Shown here piece by piece: positions 29,501 to 37,711 of a stretch of DNA of 64,000 nt; position 1 is the first letter of the stretch, and every line of letters starts with the position of its first letter. Source of the DNA: Pseudomonas sp. 7SR1. GTDB taxonomy: Bacteria; Pseudomonadota; Gammaproteobacteria; Pseudomonadales; Pseudomonadaceae. Below the pieces are notes generated by a model, which did not search any database, was not told the origin of the DNA, and worked only from the letters and a program-made list of their open reading frames with translations. The DNA is taken from assembly GCF_900156465.1 (NCBI RefSeq), contig NZ_LT707064.1:4975001-5039000 (forward strand), written 5' to 3'. The translations under genes were made by a program, and so were the position numbers.

Positions 29501-31420
29501 AGCGCCCTGATCCGTCCACTGGAACTGATAACGACCGGCGGCGCCGCGGCGGTCAAGACACTGGGACTCTACCTGATCGGATCGAGCACCGACGCGATGG
29601 CTCCTCATGTGCTGTATGCGCCCTACCGCGCGGGGCCGAACCTCATCGAATTCAAGGACGAGGCCAGCCTCATCGCTGCGCTCAACCTGCCCGGGGCGCT
29701 TCAGGACCTGCTGATCAGCCGACTCCCCACGACCCAGCAGGGGCTGTTCCGGAACCTGTTCGTGTCCACCCTTGGAAAGCTGTCGGACATCACCCTGGCC
29801 TCGAATCCGATTCAGACGAACCTGCTCGACACGCTGTTCAACGATAACCTGGACCTGCTATCGGACCTGTTGAGCACCCAGACCGACCGCAAACGCCAGT
29901 TCGACTGGCAAACGGTCCTGCATCTGTTCAGCACCGGGGTCAGGTTTGCGGGACGCCAGCTACCGGGCAAATTGACGTTTTTCGAGACCCTTTGGGAAAG
30001 CTACCAGGACTTCAAGGCCTCTGCCGAAGCGCTGCGACAGCATGACTGGAAAACCGGCTTGCATGACTTCATCGCCGGCGCCGCGGAAATGGTCTCGCTG
30101 GGCATGCTCAATCGCGACGATACGTTCGGCCTGCTCGCCCCTGCCAGCCCAGCAACGCAGGTGTCCCGGACGACGACCGAAATGAGCTGGAAAGATATCG
30201 CGTCCACGGCACCGACCCGTACCAACCTGCACGCCTTCGAAGCCACGGATGCCAGCCTTTTCGACCTGCACGCAAACCTGGCCGACGGCACCTACGGCGC
30301 AGCGGGATCCGGCAAGCTCTATGCGAGCGTGGCCGGCAGGGTCTTCCAGGTCGCCAAAGCGAACCAGGTATGGCGTGTCGTCCATGCCCATGGCGAAGGA
30401 CCGATACTGGCTCGATCGTCCGACGACCAGCAGTGGGCGATCGATCCGCAGCGACACACCATTCGCTACGGCAAGGTCATGTCCACGCTCGCCAATTCCT
30501 ACAGTGACTACCAGGCCGGCGCCTCGTTGAACATCGAAGCCCGGGGCATGGCTGAAATACGCAGGAAATACCCCCACCATGCCAATGCCATCGTCCAGGC
30601 CCTGGAGACAGCCAGGTTCTACTCCATCAACGCCCTCCATAACCTGGAGCACGCCAGGCAGCAACGTGCGCCGGCCTCTCGACTGGAAACGTTTCTCCAG
30701 ACGTTCCTGGGCGTGGAACACGTCGATGCCGGCCTGATCGAGAAGGTCCACACGGCGATTGCGCCGATCTGCCGGGCACTGGCCGATCCTTCATGGGAAG
30801 CGCAGAACGCCAAGCGCATCGTCATCGGCAATCTCAAGGATATCAACGATATCGCCACAGCATTTGTCGTGGAACCCAACGCCAAGGGACGGATTTACCT
30901 CACGCAGCTGTTCTTTGAAATAGGCCTGGACCGATACCAGGAGCTTGTGCCGCAATCATTCAATGTCGACGCCCATGCCCAGGGGGCGACACTTATCCAT
31001 GAATTGACCCACCAGTTGTTCGACACGTACGACATCGTTTACCTGGATGCTTCATTGCCCTTCTTCGACCTCATTTCCCAAGACACCGAATTCGGACGAC
31101 GCAAGTCGGGGGAGTTGAAAGAGCAACAACTCAAAGGGTTTTCGCTGGGTACGCCGCGATCGAAACTGTTCATGGCCTGGGACCATCGGGCCGGGATGCT
31201 CAAGAGCCTGGAACAGATACGTCAATTCAAGGACATGACCAGGGAAATACTGAAAATCACGGGGGCTACCAGCATCAGCGAAGCACGGGATATTTTCCTC
31301 GACCCCGCTTCGGCCGATAAACGCATCGACCTGATCCTTCGAAACGCCGACTCCATGACCTTGCTGATTTGCATGCTGGGACGCCAGCTCGACGCCGTGC
31401 TGCCCGCCGCTGGCTCTTGA
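26591..31420 (+). CDS. Giant toxin-like protein with C-terminal zinc metalloprotease motif
   Basis: 1609-residue protein, the largest in the window. It resembles the large Pseudomonas dermonecrotic-toxin-type proteins (DUF6543 group) with several long helical modules. No signal peptide is evident. A hydrophobic/amphipathic stretch lies near residues 967-998. A segment around 1235-1290 (KLYASVAGRVFQVAKANQVWRVVHAH) looks like a small beta-domain common in these toxins. HELTH at 1470-1474, followed by DTYDIVYLDASLPFFDL, is an HExxH zinc-peptidase site 135 residues from the end. The gene stands alone: no immunity gene, VgrG, chaperone or T3SS gene adjoins it. The export route and target are unknown. 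Confidence 0.7.
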   Translation: MTETTPLLFSHVLDARRLDELSAPHGLTQADLDWLHHAALPSHSLRAAQTPPMSVETILFEATGRTPIPLAGCLSLTASPATGASQAWPAFLYTPQGGIRKFASRRALETKIEHMLASPVERDDLFQLLSISQRAELNGSPGIRQTRSLIEGDVFEALVASIEHAQSLNARTMVDELMKLPSLQAMLDQVLNEAASNFDHRQGRVAISTYAGAGSPTAGRVINTMSLADAVLVYFHHQGRPSGHDVEFIHPGITPSSGNARQWENLLKVAAGHLIPRLIQCIEGYWDATGPFHISRRKLLSQVLSDTLRANILIQREQRQLTHAQSRELFRVLGPSGRDETLLFIETVRLWEYEPLYVELAGSLMISGKGHYLYTPSHGLQKVDDYLSFKQTLLGTPTRATRKEALYGLLSLEERNRFLRLDEPKVSGHPVALPVFESLANTIIGKQTSNLHYALEMSRQGKVDLHALVDKALDIRTLIDKSLLKQGIQGHWGAQPVFYGDLRPSNFMADQLERKIKSYASVEEAFTTLFARVPMSSPHEFSKDLRALLPKLTNVFSLGIRAEAELRELDGTLPPAAHDLIRTVFAYDPDFPDRTQRMGVKGFRPDVYSLRLTCTDETRTVHLCLANCFFLTERGGLDTPYSGLGILWTPSDGLQVFSSVEMAAGQLNRYLLDPRRRFSLLENLPAAQRKPHGHYRLEAFELIEDNVLSNRMSSFIDLFEAEHRYLSSLKIGPWKLSGMALAKSLEALQNKGAPTNLPRAMRIAQANRWRQKLPAWLGTAALEDQRLHIDLLDQYKNSVADGKDYLDGIEPLRTYVGKKLKALMDARLGEKDLDPASILITPNLALAGPPASLIDFALNHVEFTQKTGLHVSSTSGKKLPDSLNEATVKQMLLSLDISTSYKKHVRDKLSGTGADAEARKQRFRRQLPWQLLQHAHARHLQQYLSATAFDLIRQVLDMPDGIARQAVKGASALIRPLELITTGGAAAVKTLGLYLIGSSTDAMAPHVLYAPYRAGPNLIEFKDEASLIAALNLPGALQDLLISRLPTTQQGLFRNLFVSTLGKLSDITLASNPIQTNLLDTLFNDNLDLLSDLLSTQTDRKRQFDWQTVLHLFSTGVRFAGRQLPGKLTFFETLWESYQDFKASAEALRQHDWKTGLHDFIAGAAEMVSLGMLNRDDTFGLLAPASPATQVSRTTTEMSWKDIASTAPTRTNLHAFEATDASLFDLHANLADGTYGAAGSGKLYASVAGRVFQVAKANQVWRVVHAHGEGPILARSSDDQQWAIDPQRHTIRYGKVMSTLANSYSDYQAGASLNIEARGMAEIRRKYPHHANAIVQALETARFYSINALHNLEHARQQRAPASRLETFLQTFLGVEHVDAGLIEKVHTAIAPICRALADPSWEAQNAKRIVIGNLKDINDIATAFVVEPNAKGRIYLTQLFFEIGLDRYQELVPQSFNVDAHAQGATLIHELTHQLFDTYDIVYLDASLPFFDLISQDTEFGRRKSGELKEQQLKGFSLGTPRSKLFMAWDHRAGMLKSLEQIRQFKDMTREILKITGATSISEARDIFLDPASADKRIDLILRNADSMTLLICMLGRQLDAVLPAAGS

Positions 31421-31611
31421 GTGGCTATTCTTCTGCCATGCGCGACCCGTTGATCTTTTTTTCACCCAGCCCATGGGATGCTAGGGCGCAGCCATACGGG
31501 TGCAAGCACCTTTGGCGGAAAAAAACCGGCCTATTTGACATGTTATCGCCATGACGGCAGTTCTCGACAGCTCATGCCGAAGGTTAGAATGCGGCAAACC
31601 AGGAAGAGTCA

Positions 31612-32640
31612 ATGACCGAACATACACTCTCGGAAGCCGAATACGACGCCATTACCGATGCGGCCGCGCACTGGTGCATGCGTATGCATGCTGCCGACTG
31701 TAGCGATGCCGAACGGCTGGCCTTCAAGCAGTGGCACGATGCCGATCCCCTGCATGCGTTCGAATACGCCGCCATGCTGGAGATCTGGGACGTCGCCGAT
31801 CACTTGCCGCGCGTCGAACCCGCGCCGCCGGTCCCGGTGTCTCGTCCCCGGCCGCGGGCGCGCTGGCGTCCCCTGGCCGCTGCCGCCGCGGTGCTGGTGC
31901 TGGGGCTGCCACTGGCGGCCTATACGGGCTGGAACCTGGGCTGGCTGGCCAATTCCTACGAGCGCTTCGAAGCCGACGCAAGCGTACGGCGCATCATCCT
32001 GGGCGATGGCAGCCAGGTAGAACTCAACCTGGGCAGCGAGCTGGTATTCGCCAATTACAAGAATGAGCGTCGCGCGACCCTGAAAAAGGGCGAGGCGTTT
32101 TTCGAAGTCAGCCACGATACCCAGCACCCGTTCATCGTTCGGGCCGGCCAGGGCCAGGTACGGGTGACCGGGACCCGCTTCAACGTCTGGATGTATCAGG
32201 ACCAGGTGCGCGTCACGCTGGTGGAAGGCTCGGTACTGGTCGCCAGCAACCATGCACTGACGCAAAACGGCTCGCGCCTGACACCCGGCATGCAGGCGAG
32301 CTACAAGGCCGGCGATTTCCAGCCGCAGGTCCGCGAAACGCCTGCCGATGACAGCTCACTGGCATGGCGCAGCGGCAAGCTGGTGCTGGATAACCTGACC
32401 CTCACCGATGCGCTGCCGCTGATCAACCGCTACCTCGACCGTCCCGTCATGCTGGCCGATAACAACACCGGCGCCCTGCGCATCGGCGGTATCTACAACG
32501 TCAGTGAAGTGAAGAACCTGGTGCCGTCGTTGCCAAAAGTACTGCCGGTCTACCTGACGCAGAACAAGGACGGCAACCCGGTGCTCAATGCCGTCGGCCA
32601 GAGGCCGACCAGCACTCAGAAAACTGCTCCCCGTCAATGA
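31612..32640 (+). CDS. FecR-family anti-sigma / signal transducer
   Basis: 342-residue FecR-type inner-membrane protein. The N-terminal cytoplasmic part (AAHWCMRMHAADCSDAERLAFKQW) would bind a sigma factor. A membrane segment lies near residues 84-105, and the periplasmic FecR domain carries ILGDGSQVELNLGSELVF and GTRFNVWMYQDQVRVTLVEGSVLV. The C-terminal STN-like domain is SGKLVLDNLTLTDALPLINRYL. FecR proteins relay occupancy of a TonB-dependent receptor. Unusually, no sigma factor precedes it and no receptor follows. The neighbouring pvdQ-like acylase suggests a link to pyoverdine regulation (FpvR-like), which is inference. Confidence 0.85.
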   Translation: MTEHTLSEAEYDAITDAAAHWCMRMHAADCSDAERLAFKQWHDADPLHAFEYAAMLEIWDVADHLPRVEPAPPVPVSRPRPRARWRPLAAAAAVLVLGLPLAAYTGWNLGWLANSYERFEADASVRRIILGDGSQVELNLGSELVFANYKNERRATLKKGEAFFEVSHDTQHPFIVRAGQGQVRVTGTRFNVWMYQDQVRVTLVEGSVLVASNHALTQNGSRLTPGMQASYKAGDFQPQVRETPADDSSLAWRSGKLVLDNLTLTDALPLINRYLDRPVMLADNNTGALRIGGIYNVSEVKNLVPSLPKVLPVYLTQNKDGNPVLNAVGQRPTSTQKTAPRQ

Positions 32641-32646
32641 CAAAGG

Positions 32647-32682
32647 GCCTGCGATGGCGTCGGCGTTGACGCTATCGCAGGC
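32647..32682. terminator. Hairpin between fecR and the acylase gene
   Basis: 15-bp stem GCCTGCGATgGCGTC / GACGCtATCGCAGGC (one G-T pair) with a 6-base loop, seven bases after the fecR stop, between convergent genes. Confidence 0.75.
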
Positions 32683-32700
32683 TGTCTTGCGGCTCCAGGC

Positions 32701-35055
32701 TTATTGCGTGGCCACCCTGCCGGCCTCATCGCGCTCACGAATGATCAGCGCCTGGTAGTGGGGATCGGCCTTGATCTGCTGTTCGGTGAATGGCAGCACG
32801 CTCCAGCGTTTCTTCGAGAACGCCTCGGTCTGGTCCGCCGAATGAGGGGATGCCGGGTCGCTGGAAATGGAGAATGCCAATAGCCCTTGTGCCTGGGGCC
32901 CCTTGCTGTCGAATGTCACCACTTGCAGGTAACTGGTGCCGCTGACCACTTCGCGCTTGCCGTTTGCCCCCGGCACACTCTGAATCGCATTGTAGATCCC
33001 CAGCTCCCCAGGCCCGCCGTGGATCGGTGTCTGCCGGCCACCGCTGCTGGCGACCTGAAGATCCTGCCAGCGGCTGGAGGATGGCAGCCCGGCGGCCTTC
33101 ACCGCCTCCACCGAGGCGACCATGGCCTGGCGCACTGCCTCGCTGACTGCCGGCTTCTCGACAGCCAGGCCTCGTGGCGTATGTTGTGGGTCCCTTGGGT
33201 CGAAGGCCACGCGCCAGGCATCAGGCACGGCCTGCAGCCGCTCCATGATGCGCTGGAAATGAACGAACCCCAATCCGCTGTCCAGGCCAGCAGTACGGTC
33301 CCACGCCTTCAGGCTGGCACACGCCTGAGCCGGTACCGCTGCAGCGGCGCCCGATTCGGCGGAACAGAACGCCAGCAGGTCTGGCATCACCTGGTCGGCC
33401 AGGTAGACCTGGTCGTCCATTATCATGCGCTGCAAGTCCTCCACCTTCACCGGTCCTTGCTGGGCCAGCCTGCCGAGCCGGTCCAGGGCAAAACGCGACC
33501 GCTGGCCCAGGGGCTGGCCTTGCTGGCTGATCAAGGGCGAATAGCCGGACAATGGTTGTGACGGGTTGACCATCCAGGCCGAATCGTTGGAATTCTGCAC
33601 AAAGTCGCGGCGCAACAGTTGCGGAAGTTTTTCGGCGGCGTAGATGCCTTTCTGCGCAGCTTTCGGGTCCACATCCCAGGCGCATTCGCTACGCGAGCCG
33701 TCCAGGACGATCAACTTCTGCCCGGCCCGGGGGTCGCTGCAGCGGGCCAGTTTATCGGTCCCCACGTTCGGCACCACCGACAGGTTCATGTACAGGCTCT
33801 GCCCCTGGTCATCCACCGCCAGGGTGTTGACCCACGGAATGCCCTGGATCTCATGCACGGTATTCTGGAAATCCTCGAGGGTGACAGCCCGGTTCATGGC
33901 GTACCACTGGGCCAGCACCCGATCGTTTTCCAGGTTGGCATCCCGCAGGCTGTAGGCGAACTGGCCGTCCCAGTCCAACCGTCCGGGCCACTGCACCACC
34001 GGCCCGAACCGGGAGCCGTAGACCACCCGCGAAATCGACTTCACCTGGCCGTCGGGCTGCTTGATTTCCACCGTGACCGTCTGCTGGCTCATCGGTACGG
34101 ACTCACCATCGATCAGGTAACGGGTCGGATCCTTGGGATCGAGCTGCAGGCGGTACAGGGTGAAATGCTTGGAAGTGTCGACAGTGTGGGTCCAGGCCAG
34201 ATGCTGGCTGAAACCGATGTTGATCACCGGCAGCCCCGGCAACGCGGCGCCCATGACATCCAGCTTGCCCGGGATGGTCAGGTGCATCTGATAGAAGCGC
34301 ATGCCCCCCAGCCAGGGAAAATGCGGATTGGCCAGCAGCATGCCGCGTCCGTTGAAGGAACGTTCACTGCCGATGGCCAGCCCGTTGCTGCCGCGCTCCA
34401 GGGCGAAGCGCTGCTGTCGGTCGGCGGCGACCACGAAATCCGCCACCGGCACGCCGGCGTCCGCCGAAGCCCTGGGCGGCTGCGCACCGGCCAGGGCTTC
34501 GGCGAACTGGCCAACGCCGCCTTCCACCAGCAGACGACGGGTCAACTTGACCAGGTCCAGCGCGGTGATCGGTCGTACCCATTCGCTCGCGCATTGCTCA
34601 GGCAGCCCTTTGGCCCGGCGCTCGGACAAGGCACGGTTGTAGCCCACCGCATACCCCTCGACCAGCTGTTTCACCTCGGGCGTCTGTGCCTGCCAGAAAC
34701 CGGAGACCGCCTGGGGGGTGTTGAGCCAGCTGAAAAACAGGTCGCTGGCGGTGTTTTTCCGCTGTTCGACCGTGACCTGGTCGGGCCCGAAATACCGCGA
34801 GCGCTGGCCATTGACCGTGACGATTTCATTGGCGAGCAGGCAGAGATTGTCCTGGGCGTAGGCATAACCGATGCCATAACCCAGGCCACGCTCATTCTCG
34901 GCACGGATATGCGGCACGCCAAACTGGGTACGACGGATCTCGGCGCTGGCCTGTTGCGCATCGCCCTGGGCGCTGGCAACGGCGGCAAGCCCCAGCCCCA
35001 TGCCCAGAACCGCGCCTGTGAGGCAAAACCTCGATAACTGCCCGGATATCTTCAC
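32701..35055 (-). CDS. pvdQ: PvdQ-like Ntn-hydrolase acylase
   Basis: 784-residue periplasmic penicillin-amidase-family enzyme. PvdQ removes the fatty acyl chain from pyoverdine precursors and also cleaves long-chain acyl-homoserine lactones. The signal peptide ends near AVASAQG. The alpha chain runs to about residue 230, where autoprocessing at Gly-Ser in ALERGSNGLAIGSERS would expose the nucleophile Ser. The beta chain carries LLANPHFPWLGGMRFYQMHLTIPG. The start is GTG at 35055 with AGGAG five to six bases upstream; the longer in-frame ATG at 35244 adds no signal peptide. A FecR gene converges on it. The exact substrate is unverified. Confidence 0.78.
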   Translation of the reverse strand: MKISGQLSRFCLTGAVLGMGLGLAAVASAQGDAQQASAEIRRTQFGVPHIRAENERGLGYGIGYAYAQDNLCLLANEIVTVNGQRSRYFGPDQVTVEQRKNTASDLFFSWLNTPQAVSGFWQAQTPEVKQLVEGYAVGYNRALSERRAKGLPEQCASEWVRPITALDLVKLTRRLLVEGGVGQFAEALAGAQPPRASADAGVPVADFVVAADRQQRFALERGSNGLAIGSERSFNGRGMLLANPHFPWLGGMRFYQMHLTIPGKLDVMGAALPGLPVINIGFSQHLAWTHTVDTSKHFTLYRLQLDPKDPTRYLIDGESVPMSQQTVTVEIKQPDGQVKSISRVVYGSRFGPVVQWPGRLDWDGQFAYSLRDANLENDRVLAQWYAMNRAVTLEDFQNTVHEIQGIPWVNTLAVDDQGQSLYMNLSVVPNVGTDKLARCSDPRAGQKLIVLDGSRSECAWDVDPKAAQKGIYAAEKLPQLLRRDFVQNSNDSAWMVNPSQPLSGYSPLISQQGQPLGQRSRFALDRLGRLAQQGPVKVEDLQRMIMDDQVYLADQVMPDLLAFCSAESGAAAAVPAQACASLKAWDRTAGLDSGLGFVHFQRIMERLQAVPDAWRVAFDPRDPQHTPRGLAVEKPAVSEAVRQAMVASVEAVKAAGLPSSSRWQDLQVASSGGRQTPIHGGPGELGIYNAIQSVPGANGKREVVSGTSYLQVVTFDSKGPQAQGLLAFSISSDPASPHSADQTEAFSKKRWSVLPFTEQQIKADPHYQALIIRERDEAGRVATQ

Positions 35056-35352
35056 GTTCACTCCTGATCGAAAACCTTGAAAAACCGGGACGGCTACTGA
35101 AAGGACAGCAGGAAAAACGTCATATCCGGCCTGGAAATCACATCCCTCGGGCATGAAGCCGGGAACGCGCCTTCCTTGGAAACGAACCGGATTAAAAAAA
35201 ATTAATGACCAGCCAGAGGCCTGATCACGGGGCTTGCACGGCATTGCCGCAATTTTTTACAACCGCGCCTTCATGATTGGCCGCTCTCGTTCGTCCTATC
35301 AGGAGAGTATTTGCAATCTTTTCTTCTGTTCAGGCTGGTAAGGAGTTTCTGC

Positions 35353-35733
35353 ATGCATAACGCGCAACTGCCCAGGGAGGGTAAGCCGGGGTCAACCGGC
35401 ATCGCGATAAAGACCCCCGACAACGTGTTCGCCAGGCCAACGGAACGCGGCAGCAATGAGCACATCAGGCGCCTGCTCAAGAGCTTCGGGCTCAGAACCA
35501 GCCTGATTCGCCTCAAGGTCATCGATGCGCTGCTGACGGCGGCAGGGGAAAACCGCAGCCTGGGTGTACGAGGGGTACACAGCCAGTTGGTGGGGCTGGA
35601 CATTCCATTGTCCTTCCTCAGCGTACGCGAGGTCTTGAAGCGCTTGTGCAGCGAGGGGGTACTGACACTCAACCCCGACAAGAGCTATAGCCTGCACCAC
35701 AGGGCAATGGCTGCGCTCGAGGCTGGCGACTGA
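35353..35733 (+). CDS. Fur-like winged-helix small regulator
   Basis: 126-residue protein. Residues 35-105 read as a winged helix in the style of the Fur N-terminal domain: IRRLLKSFGLRTSLIRLKVIDALLTAA, then VHSQLVGLDIPLSFLSVREVLKRLCSEGVL. The Fur metal-binding and dimerisation domain is missing. Such proteins are sometimes labelled Fe2+/Zn2+ uptake regulation protein in pseudomonads; direct metal sensing is not supported by visible ligands. AGGAG seven bases before the ATG at 35353 decides the start. Divergent from the acylase across about 300 bp, in which I see no further gene. Confidence 0.68.
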   Translation: MHNAQLPREGKPGSTGIAIKTPDNVFARPTERGSNEHIRRLLKSFGLRTSLIRLKVIDALLTAAGENRSLGVRGVHSQLVGLDIPLSFLSVREVLKRLCSEGVLTLNPDKSYSLHHRAMAALEAGD

Positions 35734-35756
35734 CGCCAGGCGCTCCCTGCGAGGCG

Positions 35757-35945
35757 CTAGGGCTTGACCTTGCGTCGCATCACCCCGTTGATCACGACGA
35801 CGATGACCGCCACGGCAATGGCGATGTATTGGAACAGCTGTTCGCTGATCATGCCTTTGTTCTGCATCCAGGACAGCCCGAGCATGATTGCCAGGACCAC
35901 GAGGACGATCAGGATCGAGTATTTCAAGCGTTGCGAATGAGTCAT
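35757..35945 (-). CDS. Small two-helix membrane protein
   Basis: 62-residue inner-membrane protein with two hydrophobic segments (YSILIVLVVLAIMLGLSW, residues about 9-26, and YIAIAVAVIVVVINGVM, about 40-56) and a basic C terminus RRKVKP. AGGA lies eight bases before the ATG at 35945. A longer in-frame start at 36083 overlaps the neighbouring lipoprotein promoter region and adds no plausible sequence. Function unknown; it converges on the winged-helix gene. Confidence 0.7.
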   Translation of the reverse strand: MTHSQRLKYSILIVLVVLAIMLGLSWMQNKGMISEQLFQYIAIAVAVIVVVINGVMRRKVKP

Positions 35946-36095
35946 TGCCAGTTCCTGAATGTATCCGTTCTGTATCCGTCTGCTTGCCAGGTGCCTACCC
36001 GATTCCAGGGACAAGGGGCAGCACACGGGGTCCCATGGTACAGCCGAAGGCGCGTTTGCACGCAACCCGGTGCTGTTCATCATGAGGATTTATTT

Positions 36096-36233
36096 ATGTT
36101 TCGTCGTATAACCCTGCTGCTCGCACTGTCGTCCACCCTGATGCTGGGCGGCTGTCTGTTCTTTCCTCACGACCGGGGTCATGGCGATGGGCCAGGGCGC
36201 CACGGCGGTCCAGGCTTCGACCCACACCGTTGA
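36096..36233 (+). CDS. Small lipoprotein
   Basis: 45-residue predicted lipoprotein: basic start MFRRI, hydrophobic LLLALSSTLML, lipobox LGGC with Cys20, then a Gly/His/Pro-rich tail (FFPHDRGHGDGPGRHGGPGF). GAGG lies upstream of the ATG. Such small Gly/His-rich lipoproteins are frequent in Pseudomonas and have no known function; the His residues might bind metal. A strong hairpin lies 76 bases beyond the stop. Confidence 0.68.
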   Translation: MFRRITLLLALSSTLMLGGCLFFPHDRGHGDGPGRHGGPGFDPHR

Positions 36234-36309
36234 CTGACGTGGCTGAATCGTCAGAAACCGACGGGCCGCCTGCCAGGCCAGCGGCATCAGACTGATTACC
36301 CAAAGCAGG

Positions 36310-36339
36310 AACAAATGCCCACACGGCAGGGCATTTGTT
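36310..36339 (+). terminator. Terminator-like hairpin before the MFS/LuxCE operon
   Basis: Perfect 11-bp stem AACAAATGCCC / GGGCATTTGTT with an 8-base loop, between the small lipoprotein gene and the exporter gene. It insulates the operon that starts at 36462. Confidence 0.7.
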
Positions 36340-36461
36340 CGTACAACTTTAAGTCAGGTTTCCTCCGCAAACTAAGGGCAACGCTTATTTCGGCCCTGAA
36401 ACCCGCCCACGTATTCTCGAATAAGAGGCACTTACCTCCTTTGAAAATAACGTTGGAAACC

Positions 36462-37688
36462 ATGCAAAACTTGCTGACAACTTCCTCACCCAATCGATTG
36501 ACAGGTTTTTGCCTGGCTATCGCGCTTTTCGAACTCCTCACCTACATGGCCAGTGACCTGGTCATGCCCGCCATGCCTGCAGTCACCGAAGAGCTCGGTG
36601 CGACTGCGGACCAGATACCCTATGCCTTCAACCTCTACCTGCTGGGCGGCGTCATGCTGCCCTGGCTGATCGGCCCCCTGTCGGATCGCCATGGGCGGCG
36701 CCCCTTCATGCTCGCCGGCTGTGCCGGCTTCGTGCTGGCGTGCGCGGCGATTACCCAGGTCACCCACATGCCGGGGTTCAATGGCCTTCGCCTGATCCAG
36801 GGCATGGGCCTGGGCTTCGTGATTGCCGTCAGCTATCCCGCCATACAGGAAATGTTCAGCGAATCGGACGCCGTGAAGGTCATGGCGCTACTGGGCAACC
36901 TCGCCCTTCTCTCTCCCTTGCTGGGTCCTTTGCTGGGGGGGCTGATGCTGCAATGGCTGTCCTGGCGCGAGCTGTTCCTGCTGCTGGCCGGCCTGGGGGC
37001 GATGAGCTGGCTGGCCTTGTGGGGGTTCATGCCGCACAAACCCGGACCGGCTTATCGCCAGTCGGCGTCCGAGCCCTTCGAGCTACCCAGGCTGCTCAAG
37101 CGTTATGGCGCCTTGCTGGGCCATGTCGGTTTCCTCTCTGCCAGCGTGGCGCTGGGCCTGATGAGCCTGCCCCTGATTGCCTGGATAGGCCTGTCGCCGT
37201 TGCTGTTGATCGAGGGCCAGGGCCTTTCTCCGCTGCTGTACGGGCTGTGGCAGGTTCCGGTCTTCACCGCGGTGATCCTCGGCAATCTCCTGCTCAATGG
37301 CCTGGTGGAGCGGGCTGGCGTGCGCGGTGTGCTGCGCTACAGCCTCTGGCCCCTGTGTGCAGGCCTGATCGCATTGGTGCTCGCCAGCCGCTTGCCGCTT
37401 TCCCTGCCGGTTCTGGTCGGCGCCCTGTCGCTCTATGCCCTCGGGCTGGGCATGGGCAACGCAGCACTGTATCGACTGGCCCTTTACGCCAGCGACGATA
37501 GCAAAGGCCTGGTCTCGGCCATGGTCGGGATGATTTCCATCGCGGTGATGAGCTCGGCCGGTTCGCTGCTGGCACTGTTGGGCGCCGGATCAAGCCTGGA
37601 ATCCTTTGCGCTGAAGACCGGCGTCGCCGGGCTCAGCTGTCTTGTGGTGTTGCGCCTGTTCATGACCCGTCCGGTCACTCAAGCCTGA
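36462..37688 (+). CDS. MdfA-like MFS exporter
   Basis: 408-residue 12-helix drug:H+ antiporter of the DHA1 family, strikingly like MdfA: LFELLTYMASDLVMPAMPAV places an acidic residue in helix 1, LIGPLSDRHGRRPFMLAG is the loop 2-3 signature, LRLIQGMGLGFVIAVSYPAIQE covers helices 4-5, and LLGPLLGGLMLQWLSWRELF holds motif C. The ATG at 36462 aligns with MdfA; the upstream in-frame ATG at 36315 lies inside a terminator hairpin. First gene of a five-gene operon (23 bases to the next), so it probably exports the operon's product or protects the cell from it. Confidence 0.9.
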   Translation: MQNLLTTSSPNRLTGFCLAIALFELLTYMASDLVMPAMPAVTEELGATADQIPYAFNLYLLGGVMLPWLIGPLSDRHGRRPFMLAGCAGFVLACAAITQVTHMPGFNGLRLIQGMGLGFVIAVSYPAIQEMFSESDAVKVMALLGNLALLSPLLGPLLGGLMLQWLSWRELFLLLAGLGAMSWLALWGFMPHKPGPAYRQSASEPFELPRLLKRYGALLGHVGFLSASVALGLMSLPLIAWIGLSPLLLIEGQGLSPLLYGLWQVPVFTAVILGNLLLNGLVERAGVRGVLRYSLWPLCAGLIALVLASRLPLSLPVLVGALSLYALGLGMGNAALYRLALYASDDSKGLVSAMVGMISIAVMSSAGSLLALLGAGSSLESFALKTGVAGLSCLVVLRLFMTRPVTQA

Positions 37689-37711
37689 TTTGCCGTCCTG
37701 AGGAAAATCCA

